Source: Stenogyne calaminthoides (lineage: Eukaryota > Streptophyta > Magnoliopsida > Lamiales > Lamiaceae). Taken from it: a DNA stretch of 64,000 bases. A program made the translations under genes and the position numbers. The DNA is taken from positions 4,659,638 through 4,723,637 of the forward strand of contig JBBCBC010000031.1 in the NCBI GenBank assembly GCA_037126765.1, read 5' to 3'. Below the pieces are notes generated by a model. The model was not told the DNA's origin, did no database searches, and saw only the letters and a program-made list of their open reading frames with translations. Shown piece after piece: positions 22,101 through 33,470 of this stretch; the first letter of the stretch is position 1; each line of letters starts with the position of its first letter.

Positions 22101-25100
22101 GGATTCGGTATGGGTCAAAAATAAAAACACAAACTCTCCTATAAAACTTATTCATATATCAATACACTTAGATACTGATACCACTACTCTTACAAATTAT
22201 TACCTATAACATTTAATATTATGATCTCAGTTTACAAGTGTGATGGTATCAGTTGATAAGTGACAATAGTTTATAGTTGGCCATAATTTCATATTATGAA
22301 CAAGTTTCGTCGAAAACCTACTCAATGAAAAATACTCCATCCGTCTCAAACTCGATTGCCACATTTTTGTTTCGGCCGTCCCTTATTTGACTACCACTTT
22401 CTTTAAATGAAAATACCCACTTTATCACTTTATCACATAAAATACTAATAAATAACTCTTTTTAACCCCAACTACCCATCACTTTATCACTTTATCACAT
22501 AAAATACTAATAAACAACTCTTTCTACCCCAACTACCCATCACTTTATCACTTTATCACGTAAAATACTAATAAACAACTCTTTCTACCCCAACACTTTA
22601 TCACCTTTTCTTAAAATCCGAGCACACAGTGATGTGGCAATCGAGTTTGGGCCGAAGGTAGTAACTTTTATTAAGTGTAATCTTGTGGTTTGAGTCTTGC
22701 TTAAGACAGTTGGTCACATGTCAGAAGGGAAGCAGATAAAGAACGGGGAGGGGAAAACAGATGAAATAGAGGGAATTTCGTTTTGTTCATATAATATCAA
22801 AATTCTTCTCTTTACAGTAACACAATTTTCATTACCTTACATGTGCTCCTATAAAAATAAATATATGTACTAAAAAGATAAGTATACATTACTTGTCCTT
22901 ACAGTTATACTTACTTGTACTAACAGTAACAAATGTTTGTCCTTATAAGTAACACAGACTTGGGAGCGAGTTTTTCTGTTACGCCTTAGCGCGAATTTTT
23001 TGAAAAATCCTGTTTGGCCTGTTTAAACCCGTAAAGAATTCGAGAATTTTTAGCCTAACGGGTAGAATGTATATATTGTGCGGGTCTAAGATCCATGTAA
23101 TATTGTATATAAAAATTTATCAAATATATTTTGAGTGAAATATATTGAGAATCATACCTTTATCTCAGATCCTTGATTAAGCAGTTGATTACGTTCTTCT
23201 TTGATTTTATTGTAACGCTCAATAACTGATTCCATGCTGGCAGAGTTTCAAACAAAATATAATCAGAATATGATCATAATAAAGTACGTATAGTAATATA
23301 TTCAGATAAAAAGTTATATAAGTAGGTCTCATATAGGAGACATATTGTCATTACACATACATTTTAAAACCCGTTAATTTTAAATCACAATGAGATCTAA
23401 ATATTTAAATGGAGCTTCATATCATATATGGACCTTCTCACAATGAGGTGATTGAAAAATTATTAGGCCCCAATATATGAGGGCAAGTATTATGTTCATC
23501 TTGTACACAATACATAACTATTATAATTATTTTGGTAAGGACTATTAATATTACTTATAGAGCAATAATAATTGTGATGTACATAGTACATAATACTTTC
23601 TCATATATGGAGTTATCAATTCTTTTAAATTTGTATTTCAATGAGTATAAGACTTTTTTGAAAGTGTAAACAATATATTATAAGGGTTGATGCACAAAGT
23701 ACACATGAATAACTAAAATATGGAGCTAGATTAAAGAGTTTTTGAAGGATGTATACATGCTAAAATGAATTGGAAGACTTTTTTAAAAATTAAAGGGCAC
23801 TTGATTGGAAATTCTTCAAAGAGAATGTGAATGAAAATAAATATAGAATAATTATAGTGGTTAATGAGAATAAAAAAATATCATTTACACTACATATATC
23901 CTCTCCTAAATAAGGTAATCATTATCTTATTTTTATATTAATATTTGCTTTCGGAAAAAGAAAAAAGAGTAATCATTACCAATTTTGATTACCCATGATT
24001 GTTTCTCCTCAATCAATCCTTATGTTGCACCAACAATCTTTTTATGATTTTTTTTAGTTAGAGCACAACACCAATAATGTAACAACCACAGAGGAGATTG
24101 TTCCTCCATTAACATATCCGGGGGTATACTGGAAAAATAAATTTTCATTTTTTCATTCTTATTCTCATTTTAATTGAAGAACATAAACCAAGCCCCATTA
24201 AAATTATCACAAAAACCTATATAAGTACAATTTCCTGCAAGTTTTACATTCCCTATTATCCTTTCAAGTAGTCAGTCATATTTATTATGTTTGAAACTAT
24301 TAATAAAATAGGCAAGAGAGAATAGAAAAAATAATTATACTGCATTTAGGGAGAAATAATGATTCTTGAGAATAGGGGGATGTGTGAAAGTAGAGATTCA
24401 AGGGGGAGAGAGATTCATGGAAGCCATATTTCAAGCCCTAAGGGCTAAGATGAGGGGCTCAGGATAAAATAGCACCAAAATTTGAAACAAAGAAGATTTA
24501 AATTAATTGTCATAAAAATTTGTTCAAGACATACATGAGATATGATATTTTTGTAATACTCATATATGAATATATTACCAAAAACACATAAAAGTATCAT
24601 ATTTTATGTACATATGAGACGGTGTTAACTCATGCAAGACTTCCACGTTAATCGTATCTTTATTAATTTTGTTACCTCAACATATTTTATGCATACCTCT
24701 AATGTTTGTGCATTTGATGGAGATATTAGTGAAAATATTTATTTTTATACTTATATTATAATTAGGGTTAGATATATATTTAAGATTTTATTTTATTTTA
24801 TTATATTTTGGATATATTTACTGTTTTTGTTCACTAAGGTAGTTTTTTAATTATAAATATGTATTCTCTAGATTGTAATTAGGGGAATTGAATTAATTAA
24901 TGGAAAACAGAGAGTTTTATCTCAATATCTATTTTACGGTATTCTTGTGAGGATCAACGTATTTGAGTTTATTACTTTTCGGTATTCTTAAAATCAACAA
25001 AATTTAGTGTGTGTTCTTTTTTTTATTCGTTTTTATTATATGCTCTCACCCGCTTGCATCAATTGGGAATCAGAGACCAATTACGAGTCTCTGTGGTGGT

Positions 25101-28100
25101 TCCGAGACTGCAACCTATTTACAATACTTTATGCGATGAAAATTGGACGTATACACCAAAAAGATTGTTGTTTGGTGATGGATTTTGATTGCTAATCGTT
25201 GTTAGCGATGGATTTTCGACGGAAAAATTTAATTAAACACAAAAACTTGTATTCAATATTGCATACAAGTGATATGTGCAATTGAGTTTTTTTTTTAATT
25301 TTTTCGCGGGTCACGTAGTTGGGTCAGGTTAGGGCAGATTGCTTTGGCGGGTTAATGGGCTTCCTTCTTCTTCTTCTTCACAATCGTGCAGTCACAGACT
25401 CTGGCAGATTTCTTCTTCTTCCTCTTCTCACATCGCAACAAACACGACCAGATCTCCATTGATTTTGATGGTGGTGCGTCTCTAGATTTTTCCTCTTCTT
25501 CTCATGTTCTTCTTTTTCTCTTTCTCTTCCATATTCTTCTTGCTTTCTTCAATTTTCTCATCCTCGCAAATTTACATGTCATTCTGCTTCTCACGTTGTT
25601 CTTTAAAAATCTGTAATTTTGGACTGAGAATTTATTTTTCGTTCTTGTACTGGTTTTTGTTCATGTAGTAACACTCTTTTGTTCATAGGGCAATATTTTT
25701 TTGTTCATGTAATAACACATCAAATTATTCTTTAAATCTATAATTTTTTACTGGGAATTTCTTTTCGCGCTTGTTCTGGTTTTGTTAATATTGTAACACG
25801 TTTTTCTTCATAGGGTAACATTTTTTGTTCTTGTAGTAACACATGTTTTTTTTAGTAATATGTAACATTGTACACATGTCGTATCACCATATGAACAACA
25901 ATGTGATATCATATGATAATGTATTTTTAAAAAAATGAATGTATATTTTTTTTCATGTAGTAACACATTTCGTTTCTATAAGTATCACATTTTTTCATGT
26001 AGTAATATATAACAAAATTATTGTTCTGGTTTTGTTAATATTGTAACACGTTTTTCTTCATAGGGTAACATTTTTTGTTCGTGTAGTAACACATGTTTTT
26101 TTTTAGTAATATGTAACATTGTACACATGTCGTATCACCATATGAACAACAATGTGATACCATATGATAATGTATTTTTAAAAAAATGAATGTATATTTT
26201 TTTTCATGTAGTAACATATAACAAAATTATTTTAAAAATTATGTGCTCAATAAGAATTGAACTTGCGATCACATACAATAAAAACAGACATGAACCACTA
26301 GGCTACAACACATATTTGATAAAGCTATCTTTCTATAAATATATATACGCTCGCGCCAACCCACAACCCACAGCCCTTACCCGCACCCGCCCCGCCCAGC
26401 TCGACCCGCGCCTGACCCGCGAATTTTTAAGATTGACTTAATTATAGTGTTTTGCATATTTCAATAGGGTGCAATATTTCACAAGAGTCCTTCTCTTAAT
26501 TAAAATATCTTACATCATCATGAACAAACTCAGTAAACAAGAAACGTAAACATATCTTAAATATAATATAATAAAATCATATAAAATCCTAAATATATAC
26601 ATCTAAATCAAATTTTAAAAGAAAAAGTTTTTTTTTCATAACTTATCTACTGTCCATTTCTCGTCCCTAAAAATTTTAATGTCCAACTTTGATCCCATAA
26701 CTAAATTGATTGTCCAATTTTAGTCCAATTTTTACCAATAAATCGAAAAAAACGTCATTTTAGGTATACGAAGGTCTCGTGCTGGTAAAATTTAATCATT
26801 TTTTTTTTAATTTATAGATTTTAAATTTGAGTTTTGATTCAATTTACTGAGTTATTTACACATGTGTAATTTAATTGATTAAAAAAGGTAAAAAAAATTA
26901 AAGGAAAAAGAACGTCAACGTCTGTTGATAGCTAGTAAAATCGGATTAAGTGTGGACTGTGGCTTTATATGAACTAATTAATCAATTAATAAGTGTTCAA
27001 ATGATTGAACACTATGAACTCAAGTATTGAATGCAGTACGTAAAGTGCGAGAGAGATTTAGGCAGAATGACTGCCTCTTAATTGAATTCGCGAGTTCTTT
27101 TGGGTCTTAAGTGCCCATATTTATACTGTTTTGGAGAGTGGAATCTACCTAGTCCGGACACTAAATGGTCGTACTTCTATTTAATGCTGGTACTTCATAT
27201 TACACCATATGTACAATACTACATGTACAAATTTACAGAGTTCCTCTAAGAGGTCGATTGGAGGTCGTCGTAGCTCGCCGCATGACACTTGGCCAGCTCC
27301 AGAATCTTCATCGTAGTTTTCCCTGGATAGTGCAACCAATGTTGTCGTCTCTGACTTTGATGAATTGACTAACCATTTAGAGAGTATTTTCCTGACCACG
27401 TGCCACTTTACGACATTAATACAAGCGAGCATACAAGGGAGCTCCTAGCGGGCGTTGTACCTATTGTACTTTCTAGATGAGCTTGGATAAGAGACCTCCT
27501 AAAGAGCTAGTTGAGCGAGCTAAATGAGAGCTCATTGAGTGAGCTATGTGAGAGCTCATTGAGCGAGCTCATAATGAGCTAATTTGAGAGCTCGTTGAGT
27601 GAGCTCGTAATGAGCTTTTGGGTGAGCTCATGACTCTTATTGTTTTCATTAGACTTTCCAACAACAAGGTGGATTTAGTTAAGGCCTGAGGTGGTGAACT
27701 ACTGGGAGGGACGTCCTCGGTCTTTTCTTGGTGAGCTAGAGTCCATCTCAAGGGGGCGAGCTCGATTAATATTGCCGAGCTGGGCGAGCTCGACCCAGTT
27801 GTCCGATTGGACTCCTTTATTAAATGATGAAATATTGATGGGATTGGGCCGAATTAATAGTGATACAACAACTGCCCCTTAGTTCGTTGCTCGTAAAATG
27901 GTGGAGCGAGTTCTTTGGACTTTAGTTGCGAGGTGGATATTTTATTCGGGCGAGGTTATGCGAGCTAGGGCGGATTTTTGGACGAAATATTTTTCGTGTT
28001 TTGCTCGACGAAGTGGAGCGAGCTTCTTTAGAGGTTCACCATCGTTTGGTGGTTGGCTTCTTTGCATCGCTGGTGGCTGGCTTCTTTGCATTGCTGGCGA

Positions 28101-31100
28101 ACATGTTTATGTTCAAGAGAATCCTACTACCTGATGTACTTCCTTAGTTTCAGCCGTATGTTGGCTTTAATCATGTCACATATTTTGCCTTGTAATTTTT
28201 TAGCTTGTTTTTCGATGAACTGGAGTTTACTTTCAGTGCCTTAGCATTTTTGCATATTTGATTGTCTTATTTGCTTGCAATCTGTGTTTGGCTTGTCGTC
28301 TTACTTTTACGTGACTTAGTTGTCTTATTATTTTGCAACTTTATTGGCAGGTCGTCTTTGTTTTATGCGACTTAGTTGTCTTATTATTTTGCAACTTTGG
28401 ATGTCTTGGAATGCCTGTTATGAATATTATGAATTTTTATGTTTGTGGACTATCTCTGGGAGATCAATCTCATTAGAGATTGACAAACTTTGGGTAATCG
28501 ACCTTCTTAGAGGTCGACGACCTGCCCCCTTGTCCATGACATAAAAATTATGATCGTTTTATTTTGTTGCGATCCTGACCGTCTTACTTGGTTGCGATCC
28601 TAGTGCCTTGGCACTTGTCTGGTCATCTTATTTGAATGAGACTGATCGTCTTATTTGGTTGCGATCCTAGTGCCTTGGCACTTGTCTGGTCGTCTTATTT
28701 GGATGCGACCTAATGCCTTAGCAATCTTGTGTTTTGAATATACTACAACTGATCTCGTTAGAGGTTAGTAAACTTGCCCCCAATTTTTTATCACTAAAAT
28801 CTAAGTACATGACAAATTTGACTAAACTAAATTTTGATGAAAAACCAACTTCCATTTCTGAATATGAGGCAAACTACTTCATAAAATTTAGACTACCAAA
28901 CTACTAATAATATTTCTTCAAATAAACTGCATTCCAAGGTGTTGAGCTGGGACTCGCCTTGAGGGTTTGAACTATTGCTGCTAGTTGTTCGGGGTCAATT
29001 TGGTTGGCTCCACCTCGCTGTTGATGGTGAGGTGAGTGACTTCTTTCTGTTCTACCTCTTTGATGATGACGAGGTGAGAGGCTTCTATTTGCACCAGCTC
29101 GCTGATGATGGCAAGGTGGTGGGCTTCTCTCTGCACCTCCTCGCTGATAATGGCGAGATGATGGACTTCTCTCCACATAACCTCGCTGATGATGACGAGG
29201 TGATAGGCTTCTTTCCGCACCACCTCGTTGATGATGGTGAGGTAATGGGCGTCTCACTGCACCACCTCACTGATGATGGCGAGGGGCTTCTCTCCACACC
29301 ACCTCGTTGATGATGGCGAGGTGATGGGCTTCTTTCCGCGCCACCTTGCTAATGATGGCGAGGTGATGGGCTTCTCTTTGCGCCACCTCGCTGATGATGG
29401 TAGGTGATATGCTTCTTTCCGCACCACCTTATTGATGAGACTAGGTGATAGGCTTCTATCTGCACCACCTCGTTGATGATGGCGAGGTGACGAGCTTCTC
29501 TCTATACTACCTTGTTGATGATGGTGAGGTGATGGGCTTCTTTCCGCACCACCTTGTTGATGATGGCGGGGTGATAGGCTTCTTTTCACACCACCTCGTT
29601 GATGATGGCGAGGTGACGGGCTTCTCTTCGGAAATCTTGAGTTGATCCTCTCTGTCTTTGTGCATGACCTGGCTGCGCCATGGAATTTTCTTATGAATCC
29701 TCTTGGGTTTCTGCTTGGTGTAGGTCTTCGCCCTCTTTTCGTTTGCATCTGGCTTGCTGAAACTTTTCGTCCAAGTTCTGGCGTAGGTCAATATGTTTTC
29801 CGCCCAACTCGGCTCTCTTTCGGCGTAAGACTACCATGGCTTTCCAAATTTCTTGGGGAGTGTTAATTTCTTCTAGCTTCGGGTGAATGCCAAGTGTGGG
29901 CCCTATGGTGCCCGAATTGCCGGCAAATTAATTGACCACTAGCGACCTGGCCGCTGGATTTTTGGATGTCGGACTTGGCTTCCCCATATTTAGTTTGGCC
30001 TTTTGACACGAAACTGGCTGGAGACATTTTTTGGTATGAGTTTCTGGGAAAGTGTTTGAAGGTTTGAAGATTCAAGCTTGTAAACTTGAAGATTTGAAGA
30101 TGGGAGTTGAAGATTATTTTTGGTGTTCCTGATGAACAAGGTGAAAAATAGAAAGTTCTTGAGAATACTCCAATGAGAATACTAAAAAACTTAGTTAAAT
30201 TCTTAAAGAGTAACCATCCTTCTAACGCAAATTGTTGATAGCTAGTAAAATCGGATTAAGTGTGAAATATGGCTTTATATGAGCTAACTAATCACACAAT
30301 AAGTATTCAAATGATAGAATACTATGAACTCAAGTATTAAATGCAGTAAGTAAAGTGCGAGAGAGATTTGGGCGGAATGACTGCCTCTTTACTGAATTCA
30401 CGTGTTCTTTGGGGTCTTAAGTGCCCATATTTATATTGTTTTGGAGAGTGGAGTTCACTCTCCATCTACCTAGTACGGACACAAATGATCATACTTCCAT
30501 TTAATGTCGGTACTTCATCTTACACTATATGTACAATACTACATGTACAAATTTACAGACTTCCTCTAAGAGGTCGATTGGAGGTCGCGTTAGCTCGCCG
30601 CATGACACTTGGCCAACTCCTGATTCTTTGTCGTACTTTTCCCTAGATAGTGCAACAAATTTTGTCGTCTCTGACTTTGAGGAGTTGACTAACCATTTAG
30701 AGAGTATTTTCCTGACCGCGTACCACTCCGAGACATTAATACAAGCGAGCGTACAAGGGAGCTCCTAACGGGCGTTGTACATGTTTTACTTTCTAGATGA
30801 GCTTGGATAAGAGACCTCCTAAAGAGCTAGTTGAGCAAGCTAAATGAGAGCTCATTGAGCGAGCTCATAATGAGCTTTTGGGTGAGCTCATGACTCTTAT
30901 TGTTTTCGTTATACTTTCCAACAACAAGGTGAATTTAGTTAAGGCCCGAGGTGGCGAGATACTGGGATGGGCGACCTCGGCCTTTTGTTGGTGAGCTAGA
31001 GTTCATCTCAAGTGGGCAAGCTCGATTAATATTGTCGAGCTGGAATCGAGCTGGGCGTGCTCTATCCAGTTGTCTGATTGGGCTCCTTTATTAAATGATG

Positions 31101-33254
31101 AAATATTGATGGGCTTGAGCCGAATTAATAGTGATACAACAACGTCCACGTCTGCGACTGTATTAAAAACCTCCAAATTTTACTGATACATAACTAGCAC
31201 GTGACCTAAACAACAACGTTCACGATTTTTTGGCAAATATTGGGACTAAAATTGGAAAATAGATTTAGTTAAGTAACCAAAATTTGGCAGTTATATTTTT
31301 TGGCACGAAAAATAAACATTAGATAATTTATGGAATCGAAAACACTTTTTTTCTCTAATTTATAACATAAATATCTTCTTCATCCATATGTCGATCACAT
31401 ATCCTTCTTCTTATGATTTACATTCATGCACGCATGCCTTGCATAATCTTACAACAACATATATATCTTAATTCAAAAGCTATGCCTATCAATGTGAAAC
31501 TAGTCGATCTTGGTTCGAATTCAGAAAGCGGTTTCTCCATAGACAAGATTATTTGCGACTTTTACAATTTTTTGGCTGAAATTTATATTGGATGTTTATT
31601 TTGGGGATTTATATATGTACTAATTAGATAAATGTATTATGTACAATTAATTAGACACTTGGCTTGTAGTAATATAGTTAACTTTTTTTCAGAAATTAAT
31701 TTCTTTATTTATCAATAGAATTATGAGAAACGATAATAATTTAGAGTAGGACTCCTGTGATCCTAGATCTTTTTTTTTAGAAATTAATTTCTTTATTTAT
31801 CAATAGAATTATGAGAAACAATAATAATTTAAGAGTAGGACTCCTGTGATCCTAGATTTTTTTTTCCAGTGTCACTGTTATGCATAAACATAATCATTTT
31901 TATGCTTACACACTATTATTATTTGTAAAAATGCTTGAATTTGTGCTACAAGCCAAGTTTGTCTTACACTTAATAAGTTGAACGTTCAATTTATTTTATT
32001 CTGAATAAATTAAAAACTTCCGTAAAATAAGTTGCACGTTTACAAAAGACACTTTAATTGAACGATGCACCAATGTATATAAGAGTTGGCCAAACATTAA
32101 TTATGTGCTATTTATATGTATCACATGCTCAGTTAACTTGAACAAATAAAAGTGAAAAATAGCTTTATAATAGCTATATAAATTGCACATATAATATGGA
32201 TGCCAAGTACAATTTTGATATGGATTCCAATTAATTATAAGTTTTCATCAGTACAAAATATTTTATACAATTAATCTAATACAATTTATGGAATCTTGTT
32301 TAATATGGAGCTCAGGAGCATTAATAATTGCAGTTTTATGTCCAATATATATATTTTTTTTTACAGTTTTATGTAAATTAAAAGTTCAATGGTACGTAAA
32401 ATAAAAATGATTATAATTTGTCATTAACTTGTAGTTTTGTCTCACACAGTACGATTCATGGTACAAATGATTCCACAGTTCCACTCCTTAATGTAAAGTT
32501 CAGCTATGTCCACTGGGAATTAGATTATTACTATTAAACAACATAAAAGGCAAAAATCTAACACAGATGAAACGATCTCATGATTATGTATATGAACATT
32601 AATAACATTAATTAGGTTTTGTAAAGTAGTATTTAATACTTAAATTTGAAACGTCAGTTAAAAAAAAAAAAATCTTTATACTAAATTTTTGCAGTTTTCC
32701 CATACTCCTTATAATATAAGTCCTAACATCAATTAAGAAAACAATCTATTTTATTTACCTGTAATAATATATTTTCAAACAAATTAACTTGCTGATGCAC
32801 AACACATGATAATTGAATTAAAAATTACCAAAAAAATCACATTAAATCTTGATCCGATTCTCATTTCCAGATGACATGCAAATGGCATGGGACTTCATAT
32901 AAAGTTTGATGCATATATATTCATGGCTTTTAATTAGTTCTTTGGGCTTACTTTCTTTTATTTCAATTTTCTTTAATAACATGTACTAAACATATAAGCA
33001 ATTAACCCCTAGAGAAAAATCGAACAAAAGAAAACCCTAAAAATTAATATTATAAGGAATATTGGTTCAAACCTTGTGGTGGAATATTCATGGAGTTTTC
33101 CGGTGCTGGAAAATATGATAACACCAACTTGTGCATCGCAGAGAATAGCTAGCTCTTTAGCCTTCTTGAGAAGCCCACTTCTTCTCTTTGAGAAAGTCAC
33201 TTGTCTGCTCGTCGAGTTATCGATTCTCTTGATCGCGATCTTCCCCCTCCCCAT
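19126..33254 (-). CDS. AGL17-like: MIKC-type MADS-box transcription factor, AGL17/AGL16/AGL21 clade
   Basis: Seven coding exons on the minus strand, all GT-AG: 33073-33254, 23158-23236, 20982-21043, 20650-20749, 19793-19834, 19541-19624, 19130-19263 (182, 79, 62, 100, 42, 84, 134 nt). Phases close to about 228 residues. Exon 1 encodes the MADS DNA-binding domain (MGRGKIAIKRIDNSTSRQVT, then FSKRRSGLLKKAKELAILCD, VGVIIFSSTGKL). Exons 2-6 encode the I and K domains (IERYNKIKEERNQLL; FWQREAASLRQQLQELQENH; GEELYGLSVKDLQRLENQLE; RGVRMKK). The C-terminus is diverged, with LQLSTPSPHLETPEKA. MADS proteins bind CArG boxes as dimers; this clade includes root and nitrate-response regulators and AGL16, though function here is inference. 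After exon 7 (TCA AG|GTAAAA) reading through gives AGG TAA, so the protein may end there or in a tiny exon not found. Intron 1 is ~9.8 kb and holds an LTR element. Confidence 0.9.
19997..20270. mobile_element. Stowaway-like MITE, MADS intron 4 upstream side (1 of 5)
   Basis: Begins CTTCTTCCATCCACCAAATTT and ends 'aagtttggtagacagagagag', flanked by TA (19995-19996 and 20271-20272). The first 25 bases are nearly repeated at 20041 ('ccaccaaatttatg'). It lies in intron 4 between exons 5 and 4. Non-coding; 83-codon frames across it are chance. Confidence 0.75.
20324..20610. mobile_element. Stowaway-like MITE in MADS intron 4 (2 of 5)
   Basis: Begins CTCCCCTGTTTCATATTTG and ends 'ataagtattaaacagaaagag' with TA on both sides (20322-20323 and 20611-20612). 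Internal 'ataataaaataattac' and 'ataataaaataaaaatg' stretches are AT-rich. It ends only 40 bases from the exon 4 donor at 20649. Confidence 0.7.
21564..21799. mobile_element. Stowaway-like MITE in MADS intron 2 (3 of 5)
   Basis: Begins CTCTCTCCATCCCATCTATA and ends 'ataataaagatggaggaag', flanked by TA (21562-21563 and 21800-21801). The termini match as an imperfect inverted repeat. Confidence 0.75.
21820..22061. mobile_element. Stowaway-like MITE in MADS intron 2 (4 of 5)
   Basis: Left end CCTCTCCGATTCATAATGAT pairs with right end ATCATTATAAATCGGAGGGAG; the pairing extends about 30 bases through 'tgttttag'. TA flanks both ends (21818-21819 and 22062-22063). It starts 20 bases after the preceding MITE ends. 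Confidence 0.85.
22335..22661. mobile_element. Stowaway-like MITE with internal tandem repeat, MADS intron 2 (5 of 5)
   Basis: Left end CTCCATCCGTCTCAAACTCG, then ATTGCCACAT; right end ATGTGGCAATCGAGTTTGGG then CCGAAGGTAG; TA on both sides (22333-22334, 22662-22663). The middle (about 22420-22600) holds about three ~60-bp tandem units of 'cccatcactttatcacttta' then 'aaatactaataaacaactct'. Confidence 0.85.
24630..25076 (+). mobile_element. Possible truncated LTR with primer-binding-like site in MADS intron 1
   Basis: The stretch 'ggtattcttgtgaggatcaacg' (about 24938) and an end '...ttgcatca' at 25061 look like an LTR tail. It is followed by TTGGGAATCAGAGA (25063-25076), two differences from the TGGTATCAGAGA type initiator-tRNA-Met primer site. 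No left end, second LTR or coding sequence was found, so this is weak. Confidence 0.3.
25776..26214. repeat. Two-copy ~190-bp direct repeat in MADS intron 1
   Basis: Block 25776-25966 recurs at 26026-26214 with very few differences: 'ttgttctggttttgttaata', 'tagggtaacattttttgttc', 'cacatgtcgtatcaccatat' occur in the same order in both. About 60 bases separate them. The region is built from GTAACA/TGTTC phrases. No coding function is seen. Confidence 0.85.
26923..27870 (-). repeat. Left (3') LTR of the element in MADS intron 1
   Basis: Contains a cluster of GAGCTC palindromes and short ~20-bp tandem units 'tgagagctcattgagcgagc' at about 27500-27620. Extra units here, compared with the right LTR, explain most of the ~40-bp length difference. 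Confidence 0.88.
28904..30075 (-). pseudogene. Decayed Gag-like frame with Arg-rich 14-residue repeats
   Basis: Minus strand. Fragments start near 30030 (MSPASFVSKGQTKYGEAKSD) and run through a basic segment (KRGRRPTPSRNPRGFIRKFH near 29740). They then enter a tandem array translating as variants of HHQRGGAERSPSPR (29008-29630) and end with QIDPEQLAAIVQTLKAS and a stop at about 28904. The array frame is lost and regained, with breaks near 29405 and 29290, and another break lies near 29870. Position next to the 5' leader suggests Gag; the RGG and RS content suggests nucleic-acid binding. No zinc knuckle was seen. I cannot name a closer family, and it is not intact. Confidence 0.6.
29008..29630 (-). 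repeat. 42-bp minisatellite, about 15 units, coding 14-residue repeats
   Basis: Plus-strand unit 'aggtgatgggcttctttccg' followed by 'caccacctcgttgatgatgg' and 'cg' is repeated every 42 bases with point differences. Because 42 is divisible by three, each unit adds 14 residues without shifting the frame. One unit near 29400 is short by a few bases and breaks the frame. Confidence 0.88.
30233..31141 (-). repeat. Right (5') LTR of the element in MADS intron 1
   Basis: Direct repeat of 26923-27870 with the same TGTTGATAG start and ATACAACA end; followed by target duplication ACGTC. On the minus strand it is the 5' LTR, so its promoter would fire in the same direction as the MADS gene. Confidence 0.88.
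31690..31862. repeat. ~87-bp tandem duplication in MADS intron 1
   Basis: Two adjacent copies of 'agaaattaatttctttattt...aggactcctgtgatcctaga' at about 31690-31776 and 31779-31862, differing by a base or two and a small indel. Confidence 0.9.
31863..33072. other. 5' part of MADS intron 1, no further feature seen
   Basis: AT-rich intron sequence immediately downstream (in gene direction) of exon 1. First introns of MIKC genes often hold regulatory elements, but I could not identify a specific site. Short frames are chance. Confidence 0.5.
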
Positions 33255-33470
33255 CCTCCTCGATCGCCTTAATTAGGGTTTCAGATCAACTCTTGAGATG
33301 AACCAATTTAGATCTGAAAACTGATTAGGTTAAATTAAGCTCATTTTTTTCAGATCAAGTGAGAGACACAAAATGGAAAAAAAGAGGGTATACCTTTTCA
33401 AAAGCTTATAAATGAAGTCTCCAATCTGATAGGATGAAGTGATTCTTCAGATGATGGATCGAACTTCCAT
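33255..33470 (-). promoter_or_regulatory. 5' UTR of the MADS gene with a likely leader intron
   Basis: Reading the minus strand, 'cttttgaaaag|gtatac' offers a donor after 33394, and 'taacctaatcag|ttttcag' offers acceptors near 33320-33310. A 5' UTR intron of roughly 75-85 bases is therefore likely, followed by 'gcgatcgaggagg' and the ATG at 33252-33254. This is inferred from splice motifs only. Confidence 0.45.

Larger units (their letters stand above)
26923..31141 (-). mobile_element. Complete non-autonomous gypsy-like LTR retrotransposon (LARD-like) in MADS intron 1
   Basis: Two LTRs in direct orientation, 26923-27870 (948 bp) and 30233-31141 (909 bp), each TGTTGATAGCTAG...GATACAACA. They are flanked by the perfect 5-bp target duplication ACGTC (26918-26922 and 31142-31146). 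Read on the minus strand, the left inner edge gives a polypurine tract AAGGGGCAG next to the LTR start TGTTGTATCAC. The right inner edge gives ATTTGCGTTAGAAGG as leader/primer region. The 2.36-kb interior has a decayed Gag-like frame with 14-residue repeats but no protease, reverse transcriptase or integrase. The LTRs differ at many positions, so the insertion is not recent. It lies on the same strand as the host gene. Confidence 0.9.

Noticed and set aside
24632..24850. Membrane-protein-like 72-codon frame
   Set aside because: The hydrophobic residues come from AT-rich codons in MADS intron 1; there is no homologous feature and no support for expression.
28975..29310. 111-codon plus-strand open frame with acidic repeats
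   Set aside because: Antisense reading of the 42-bp repeat array. The element's polypurine tract and leader place its coding strand on the minus strand.
33076..33276. 66-codon plus-strand open frame
   Set aside because: Antisense shadow of the MADS-box exon.
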